This document shows positions 58,328 to 64,000 of a stretch of DNA of 64,000 bases, in pieces. Every line of letters begins with the position of its first letter. Position 1 is the first letter of the stretch. The notes under the pieces are model-generated. The model did no database searches. It was given only the letters and a program-made list of their open reading frames with translations, and had not been told where the DNA came from. Origin of the DNA: Streptomyces carminius (GTDB taxonomy: Bacteria > Actinomycetota > Actinomycetes > Streptomycetales > Streptomycetaceae); assembly GCF_002794255.1 (NCBI RefSeq), contig NZ_PGGW01000069.1:248001-312000 (forward strand). Reading direction: 5' to 3'. The translations under genes and the position numbers were made by a program.

Positions 58328-60891
58328 ACCCACGTTCTGGGGCGGAGACGGTTGGCCCGTTCCACCAGTTCGATCCTTTCGGTGCCGGACTGCGCGAGCC
58401 GGGCGAGCCGCCGGAACGAGCGTTCCAGCCCCAGGCGGAGCCCGGTCTCGTCCAGTTCGCAGCCCAGCAGGTCCGGGGGGCGCCCCGGAGCGGCGGGCGC
58501 GGGCTCGCCCGGTCGGCCCGCGAGCACCCAGTCCAACGCACTTCCCAGTACCTCGGCGGTCAACCGCTCACGGCGCAACGCGTCCAGCCCCGCCTCCCGC
58601 AGCCGCTCCACCTGGCGGGCGGCGGCCCGCAGGTCCGCCGACAGCGGCTCCCCGGGGGAACGCCGCCGCAGCCTGGCCCGCACGGCGGCGACCCGCGCGG
58701 CCGTGTGGTGGACGGAGGACTCCGGTACGGATTCCAGCGCCCGCACCGCACCTTGGCGATCATCGATGGCCAACCGTACCCGGGCCAGACCGAACGCGGC
58801 GCCCACCTGGCCGTGATCGGTCGACCACACCAGGCGGTAGTACGCCGCGGCGTCCTCCCACCGCTCCAGAGCCTCGGCACAGACGCCCAGTGCCAGCTTG
58901 GGGGCGAGCTCGCCCGGAAAGGCGTCGCGGACCGCCCCGAAGGCCGCCGCCGCCGTCTCCGGATCGCCCACCACCAGAGCGTGCAGCCCCCGGTACCAGA
59001 CGACGCGCCAGTCACCGCCGTGCCGTTCCTCCAGAGCGGCCAGCACCCCGGCGGCGGCCCCGCGGTCCCGCTCCTCGCCCGACTCCAGCCGGGCGCGCAG
59101 CTCCCGCAGCCGCACCTCGGCGGAGTCGGCGGGCGCGGACCGCAGCGCGGCGAGCAGCTCGGCGGGGGCGGCGGCCAGCAGTCCGGCGAGGAACCCGGCA
59201 CCCGGGTCGGCCGGATCCACCAGCGGGACGGGCAGGGCCAGCGCGGCGGCCCGCGTGTCCAGCGGCACCAGCGGTGGTGCGCCGCCCGGCGGGGGCGGTG
59301 CGGGGGCGTCCGCCGGGACCGGCGCACGCCCCGGGCGCGTCCGCCGCGGCACCCGGAGCGGGCGGAGGCCCAGCAGCGAGACGTCGCCGCCGACGGGCGG
59401 CATCAGCCGGGTGTCCACCACCTTCGTCTCCGGGCCGAACAGCGTGGACACCGCCGGCCGCGGACGGCCGGTCCGGAGTGCCACGATCTCCCGCAGCACC
59501 CCGGTGAGCTGCTCGGACATCTCCTGGGCCGAGGCGAACCGGCGCTGCGGATCGGGGTCGGTGGCCCGCACCAGCAGCCGGTGGAAGGACTCGTACCGCC
59601 GGAAGACCCCGATGTGCTCCGGGCCCGGCATGTCGTGCGCGAACACGGTGGTGTAGCCCTGGAAGTCGAAGGTCAGCACGGCCAGGGTGCGCGCGACCGT
59701 GTACAGGTCGGAGGCGACCGAGGGTCCGGTGCGGGCCACCTCGGGCGCCTGGTAGCCGATCGTGCCGTAGACCGCGCTGATGTGGTCGTCCATGCGCCGG
59801 ACCGCGCCCATGTCGATCAGCTTGAGCCGGTCGCCCTGCTGGATGGCGTTGTCCACCTTGAAGTCGCAGTACAGCAGGCCGCGTCCGTGCAGATGGCCCA
59901 GCGCCTCCAGCGCCTCGATGCCGTAGGCGCACGCCTGCGCCACCGGCAGCGGGTCGCGGCGGCCGTCGGGCGTGCGGCGGGAGTTGGCGATCTCCTTGAG
60001 CGACCTGCCCCCGACGTACTCCATCACGATGTAGCCGTCGAGGCTGCCGGTGCGCCGGTCGGGATGCTCGACGAAGTTGTGGATCCGCACGATCGAGGGA
60101 TGCTCGATCTCCGCGAGGAACCGCCGCTCGGAGATCGCCGCGGCCATGGCGTCCTCGTCACCGGTGTCCAGCAGGCCCTTGAGCACCACCCAGCGGTCGG
60201 AGACGGCGCGGTCCACCGCCAGGTAGATCCACCCCAGCCCGCCGTGCGCCAGACAGCCGGCCACCTCGTACTGGCCGTGCACCATGTCGCCCGGCCGCAG
60301 TTTCGGGACGAAGGAGTACGGGCGACCGCACCGGGTGCAGAAGCCCTCGGGACGGGCCGTCCGGCCACCGCGCGAGCGCCCCACCGGCGCGGCGCACTCG
60401 CCGTTGCCGCAGAACCGCTTCCCCTCGGGCACCTCCGGATCGGCCAGTACCGCCGACCGGGGGTCCGGGCGCGGTACCGGGGGGACCGTCACCAGCCCGG
60501 CACCCAGCGCGGCGCGGCCGGACGCCGCGGACGACGGGCCCGAGCCGCGCACGGCGACCGACCGCCCGGCGGAGCGCCCGGACGAGGGGAGGGACGGGGG
60601 GAGGGAGGCGTCCGGCGCGGGGGTGGACGGGAGGGCGAGGGGCCTCGTCGAGGGTGAGGTCACCGTGCCGTCGGTGGCCGGGTGCGGCCCGGGCCCGTCG
60701 TCCTCGGCGGCGTCCTCGTACGTGCCGCCGCGGTGCGGCCGCCGGCGCCGGCCGGCCTGCACCCCGGCGGTCCCCGTGCCTCCCGTGCTCCTTCCGTTCT
60801 CCGGTGTCTCCGGTGTTTCCGGGGTCTCTGCGCTCCCGGGGTTCTCGGGGTCCCCGGCCTCCGCCGCGTTCCGCGGGTCCTCCGTACTCAC
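58324..60891 (-). CDS. PknG-like serine/threonine protein kinase
   Basis: An 855-residue soluble kinase with the domain order of mycobacterial PknG: a disordered N-terminus (1-155); a rubredoxin-like metal site (FCGNGECAAPVGR...FCTRCGRPYSF); the kinase (about 205-450); then a helical TPR region. It has no membrane helix. The catalytic loop reads GLLYCDFKVDNAI instead of HRDLKxxN, and the magnesium loop is LIDMGAVRR instead of DFG. Both changes are like those in PknG. The TPR end holds repeats such as WEDAAAYYRLVW. In mycobacteria PknG senses amino acids through GlnH/GlnX, whose homologues are encoded just upstream here. Confidence 0.9.
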   Translation of the reverse strand: MSTEDPRNAAEAGDPENPGSAETPETPETPENGRSTGGTGTAGVQAGRRRRPHRGGTYEDAAEDDGPGPHPATDGTVTSPSTRPLALPSTPAPDASLPPSLPSSGRSAGRSVAVRGSGPSSAASGRAALGAGLVTVPPVPRPDPRSAVLADPEVPEGKRFCGNGECAAPVGRSRGGRTARPEGFCTRCGRPYSFVPKLRPGDMVHGQYEVAGCLAHGGLGWIYLAVDRAVSDRWVVLKGLLDTGDEDAMAAAISERRFLAEIEHPSIVRIHNFVEHPDRRTGSLDGYIVMEYVGGRSLKEIANSRRTPDGRRDPLPVAQACAYGIEALEALGHLHGRGLLYCDFKVDNAIQQGDRLKLIDMGAVRRMDDHISAVYGTIGYQAPEVARTGPSVASDLYTVARTLAVLTFDFQGYTTVFAHDMPGPEHIGVFRRYESFHRLLVRATDPDPQRRFASAQEMSEQLTGVLREIVALRTGRPRPAVSTLFGPETKVVDTRLMPPVGGDVSLLGLRPLRVPRRTRPGRAPVPADAPAPPPPGGAPPLVPLDTRAAALALPVPLVDPADPGAGFLAGLLAAAPAELLAALRSAPADSAEVRLRELRARLESGEERDRGAAAGVLAALEERHGGDWRVVWYRGLHALVVGDPETAAAAFGAVRDAFPGELAPKLALGVCAEALERWEDAAAYYRLVWSTDHGQVGAAFGLARVRLAIDDRQGAVRALESVPESSVHHTAARVAAVRARLRRRSPGEPLSADLRAAARQVERLREAGLDALRRERLTAEVLGSALDWVLAGRPGEPAPAAPGRPPDLLGCELDETGLRLGLERSFRRLARLAQSGTERIELVERANRLRPRTWV

Positions 60892-62219
60892 CCGGCGCCC
60901 CCCTCCCCGTCCGGTGCCAGGACCTCCAGCGCCGCCCGCTGGTAGCGCAGCACCGCCCGCTCGGCGGCGCGCAGATCACAAGGCACGCTCCACAGCAGCC
61001 GCCGGGCGGCGTCGTACCGCTCCGCCAGCAGCGGGTCGTCCGCCATCCGCCGCCGTGCCAGCCGTGCCCGGTACGCGTCCAGCCGGCCGCGCAGCTCCGC
61101 GCGGACGGCCAGCGGCGCGGTCACCGCGGACAGTGAGTCCCGGGCCCGTTCCAGCTCCTCCTCCGCCCGCTCCTCCAGGCTCTCCAGCAGCGGGGACAGC
61201 CGGTGCCACCGGGCGTGCCGCCGGTGCTCCGCGGCGAGGGAGAGCTGCTCGTACAGGGCGGTCGGCGGTCCGCTCACCGCGGGCACCTCACAGGCGGCGA
61301 TCTTCGCCAGCACCTCGCCGCGCGCCGTGCGCGCCTCCGCCAGGGTGCGGTCCGCGCGGGAGAGCACGTCGCGCAGCCGCATCAGCCGCTGCTCGGCGTC
61401 CTGCCGCACCTGGAGCACGGCCTCGATCTCGCGCCGCACGTCCTCCAGGGCACGGGCCGCCCGGTCGTACCGCACGGTGTCGGGACGGCCGCCGCCCGGC
61501 GCCGAACTCCCGCCCGCCGGGACCCAGAAGGCCAGCGGATCGGCGACGACCTCGGCGCGCAGCGAGGTCAGCTCGGCGGTGATGTCCTCCAGTTCGTCAC
61601 CGGCCGGATGCTCTCCGGGGCGTACGCCGACGGAATGCGCCAGGGAGCGGACCCGCTGCAGTTCGGCGGAGAGCATGTCTATCCGGGCGGGCAGCGCGGA
61701 CCAGACGGACTCGGCGGCGGTGACCACATCGAGGGCGTGGGCGTACCAGCGGTTCATCCGGCGGACCAGCTCCGCCAGACCGACCCGCCCCCCGCCGCCG
61801 TCACCAACGCCGTCACCAATGCCGTCACCACCGCCCTCCGTGCCGCCGGGGAGGGCCACCACCGGGCCCCGCAGCCGCGCGGTCAGCTCGGCCAGTTCCC
61901 CCGGACCCGGCCGGCGGCACCCGGCGCGCAGCTCGTGCACCGAGCGCAGGGCCGCGGTGAAGGTGTCGAAGCACGTCCACAGCAGTGCGATCGACTCCTC
62001 GGCCCGGGCCCACCGCTCCTTGGTGACACCGGTCAGTTCCGCGTTCTCCAGCAGTCCGCGTCCCGCGTGGTCCTGGAGGGCGTACAGGGAGGTCTCGACC
62101 GCCTCGTGCTCCGCGCCCAGCCGGGCCAGCGCCCGGTCCACCTCCTCGGGTCCCAGCACCGGTCCGTCCGCCGGTCCGCCGGGGCCCGCTGTCCCGCCCG
62201 CAGTGCCGCCGTCCCCCAT
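60888..62219 (-). CDS. Coiled-coil protein of the PknG/GlnH operon
   Basis: A 443-residue, almost wholly helical soluble protein with long heptad-like helices (RALEDVRREIEAVLQVRQDAEQ; ESLEERAEEELERARDSLSA). It starts with a Gly-rich stretch and has a Gly/Asp-rich insert near residue 130. No enzyme motif is visible. Its ATG overlaps the stop of nothing but leaves a gap of 52 bp to the GlnH gene, while its end overlaps the kinase start by four bases (ATGA). A structural or adaptor role between sensor and kinase is inferred from position only. Confidence 0.75.
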   Translation of the reverse strand: MGDGGTAGGTAGPGGPADGPVLGPEEVDRALARLGAEHEAVETSLYALQDHAGRGLLENAELTGVTKERWARAEESIALLWTCFDTFTAALRSVHELRAGCRRPGPGELAELTARLRGPVVALPGGTEGGGDGIGDGVGDGGGGRVGLAELVRRMNRWYAHALDVVTAAESVWSALPARIDMLSAELQRVRSLAHSVGVRPGEHPAGDELEDITAELTSLRAEVVADPLAFWVPAGGSSAPGGGRPDTVRYDRAARALEDVRREIEAVLQVRQDAEQRLMRLRDVLSRADRTLAEARTARGEVLAKIAACEVPAVSGPPTALYEQLSLAAEHRRHARWHRLSPLLESLEERAEEELERARDSLSAVTAPLAVRAELRGRLDAYRARLARRRMADDPLLAERYDAARRLLWSVPCDLRAAERAVLRYQRAALEVLAPDGEGGAG

Positions 62220-62271
62220 CCGTCACCTCGCCGCTCCCGACGCCGTCGCCGACGTCTCGTCCGATGTGCCT

Positions 62272-63423
62272 TCAGTCCCTGTAGACCGGCGCCGGGGGCG
62301 CCGGCTCCGCCGTCTCCATCCTGTCTGCCAGCCACCGTTCGTACGCGGCCGTCCACGCGCTGTCCGCACCGCCCCGACGGTAGTCCTCCAGCACCTTGTT
62401 CACCCGGCGGACGAGGTCCTCGTCACCGAGATTCATCGCCACGCCGTACGGTTCGACGGTCAGCGGGTCGCCGACGAGGCGGACCGAGGGGTCCTGGGCG
62501 GCCTGCCCGGCGGCCAGGGCGCTGTCGGTCATCACCGCGTCCACCTCGCCCAGTTGCAGCCGGACCAGGCAGTCGAGCTGGTTGTCGGCGTACACCGGCC
62601 GGGCGCCCCGGGCGTCCCTCTCCAGCAGCGTCTGCGCGGTCGAACCGGCCGCGGTGCACAGCCGCCTGCCGCGCAGCGACGCGTCGAACCCGGTGATCCG
62701 CGAGTTCTCCGGGGCGAGGATCTGCTGCCCGGCCTCGAAGTACGCGGTGGAGAACGCCACCTGGCGGATCCGGTCGCAGGTGATCGACATCGTCCGCACC
62801 ACCATGTCCACCTCGCGCCGCCGGAGCGCGGGGATGCGCTGGTCGGTCGGGATGGTCTTGTAGACGATCTCGGGGCCGGGACCGAGCAGATCGGTGGCTA
62901 TCGCCTTCACCAGCTCGATGTCGAAGCCGGTGAACTCCCTGGAGAAGGGGTCGAAGTAGCCCCACAGATAGCTGTTCTGGTCGACGCCGACCACCAGCCG
63001 CCCCGCCCTCCGGACGCGTTCGACGGCGGGACCCGCGGCCCCGGAAGGCCGCAGGCTCGCCGCCGGGTCGCTCCCGTCGGCGCACCGCTCCCGCCCGGCG
63101 GCGGGCCGTACGGTGCCCGGCCCGGTGTTGGGCTCGCTGCCCGGCCTGCTGCCCGGCTCACTGCCCGGTCCGCTGCCCGGCCTGCTGTCCGGCCCGCCGT
63201 CCGGTCCGGCGGACGGTCCGGATCCCGCGGGCGGCCGCGCGGCCGTTCCGCCGGACAGCGCCGCCTGCACGGCCGCGCCGAGCATGACCCCGGCGGCCAG
63301 CACGGCCACCAGGGCGACCACCGCGACGGGCCGGCCCGCCACCGTCCGGGCACCGCCGGTCCGGGCGCTGGTCCGCGCGCCGTCCTCGCCGCCGTCGCCT
63401 CCCGGCTCGTCCGTCCGCGTCAT
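62272..63423 (-). CDS. GlnH-like glutamate/amino-acid-binding protein, membrane-anchored
   Basis: A 383-residue protein. A short cytosolic start and one membrane helix (about residues 32-55) are followed by a Gly/Pro/Ser-rich linker. An SBP_bac_3 domain (about 135-375) follows: GRLVVGVDQNSYLWGYFDPF, GFDIELVKAIATDLLG, then IPALRRREVDMVVRTMSIT. It is anchored by the helix, not by a lipobox. The family binds Asp, Glu or Gln outside the cell. No ABC permease is nearby; in mycobacteria GlnH instead signals through GlnX to PknG, and the gene order here fits that use. Confidence 0.88.
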   Translation of the reverse strand: MTRTDEPGGDGGEDGARTSARTGGARTVAGRPVAVVALVAVLAAGVMLGAAVQAALSGGTAARPPAGSGPSAGPDGGPDSRPGSGPGSEPGSRPGSEPNTGPGTVRPAAGRERCADGSDPAASLRPSGAAGPAVERVRRAGRLVVGVDQNSYLWGYFDPFSREFTGFDIELVKAIATDLLGPGPEIVYKTIPTDQRIPALRRREVDMVVRTMSITCDRIRQVAFSTAYFEAGQQILAPENSRITGFDASLRGRRLCTAAGSTAQTLLERDARGARPVYADNQLDCLVRLQLGEVDAVMTDSALAAGQAAQDPSVRLVGDPLTVEPYGVAMNLGDEDLVRRVNKVLEDYRRGGADSAWTAAYERWLADRMETAEPAPPAPVYRD

Positions 63424-63455
63424 CCGCGCCCCTTCGTCCCCCGCCCGCGCCGTCC

Positions 63456-64000
63456 TCACCGGTACTCCGACAGTCTGCGGCCGATGCCCGCCGCCACGCC
63501 CGCCACGGCGAGGACGGACAGCGCTCCGGCCCCGGCGGGCAGCCCGGCCAGGGCGTCCCGGCCCCGTTCGGCCGCCCGCCCGAACTCCCGCTGCTCGTGC
63601 CGTACGGCCTCGGCCAGCGCGGTGTCCACCTCGTCGAAGGCGCTGCGCGCGGTGTCCTCGCCGGGCCGGATCACCAGGCCCACGGCGGCCTCGTACCGGC
63701 CGCCGTTCTCCAGCTCGCGGGCCGCCGCGTGGCGTTCGCGCCAGGCGGCCGCGGCCCGTACGGCGCGCTCGACCGGCGCGCGGCCCGCCTCGTCGTCGGC
63801 CAGCTCCAGCGCCCTCGCCAGCTGTCCGCCGTTCTGCCGGTCCGGGCCCGCGCCCCCGCTGGAGCGGCTGCCCGCCAGCGTGCGCATGCCCGCGCGGTAG
63901 CTCTTCTCGTACGCGGTGCCGCCGCCGCGCGCCACCAGCGTCAGGTTCTCGTCGCCGCGCGCCTGCAGCGCGGTCGTCCATGCCGCGTTGAGCACCTGGA
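63456..64000 (-). CDS. GlnX-like membrane sensor, C-terminal part
   Basis: The frame continues past the right edge of the window, so about 181 residues of the end are seen. They are helical (ARAVRAAAAWRERHAAARELEN-like segments with many Ala, Arg and Glu), with a membrane helix at the end (GALSVLAVAGVAAGIGRRL) and a very short tail. A helical outside domain next to a last membrane helix fits a GlnX-type sensor that touches GlnH. The order sensor - binding protein - kinase matches glnX-glnH-pknG. The family is inferred mostly from the neighbours. Confidence 0.6.
   Translation of the reverse strand, partial: QVLNAAWTTALQARGDENLTLVARGGGTAYEKSYRAGMRTLAGSRSSGGAGPDRQNGGQLARALELADDEAGRAPVERAVRAAAAWRERHAAARELENGGRYEAAVGLVIRPGEDTARSAFDEVDTALAEAVRHEQREFGRAAERGRDALAGLPAGAGALSVLAVAGVAAGIGRRLSEYR

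Overview
The window is very GC-rich with strong G/C bias at third codon positions, GTG starts in tightly overlapping genes, and many families typical of actinomycetes: DUF397 with a DUF5753-type XRE regulator, MAB_1171c, a class-E sortase substrate, and a PknG/GlnH/GlnX-like locus. It reads as chromosomal DNA of a Streptomyces or close relative. The sequence contains one tRNA gene (Arg-UCU) and no rRNA or CRISPR.

Left part (1-17.5 kb): the tail of a large AAA DNA-repair ATPase; a three-gene XRE / ImmA-IrrE-like peptidase / MAB_1171c set; a DUF1772 membrane protein; a rifamycin phosphotransferase (rph) preceded by a near-perfect rifamycin-associated element; a decayed stretch with a DUF397 relic and an oxidoreductase relic; an NAD-dependent epimerase; a ribbon-helix-helix/PIN toxin-antitoxin pair; a four-gene WXG/ESX-like operon ending in a lipoprotein; the ATPase / XRE / DUF397 regulatory set; and small membrane, Imm35-like immunity and secreted genes.

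Middle (17.5-41.5 kb): a PhnD-like binding protein coupled to a diiron (AurF/ferritin-like) protein; a large secreted alpha/beta hydrolase; a TetR-MMPL pair facing an MFS exporter over a palindromic operator; a NUDIX hydrolase; an orphan 505-residue protein beside an IS5-type transposase relic; two overlapping SPFH/band-7 membrane genes; and a compact NRPS operon made of a free carrier protein, a free adenylation enzyme and a C-A-T-R synthetase. The NRPS operon lies between two imperfect ~75-bp direct repeats, one of which is the leader of the SPFH operon. Short relics around it point to past rearrangement.

Right part (41.6-64 kb): mostly conserved core-like genes. These are tRNA-Arg, a pair of dynamin-like GTPases, an SsbB-like protein, a thioester-domain surface adhesin with an LAATG sorting signal, EttA, a HotDog thioesterase, a truncated haemoglobin, a two-gene ABC exporter, a protein methyltransferase, and a leftward operon with GlnX-like sensor (cut by the window edge), GlnH-like binding protein, a coiled-coil protein, a PknG-like kinase and a PP2C phosphatase, followed by an FHA protein. 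That group looks like an amino-acid-sensing signalling module of the mycobacterial GlnX-GlnH-PknG type, with the phosphatase and phospho-reader encoded next to it.
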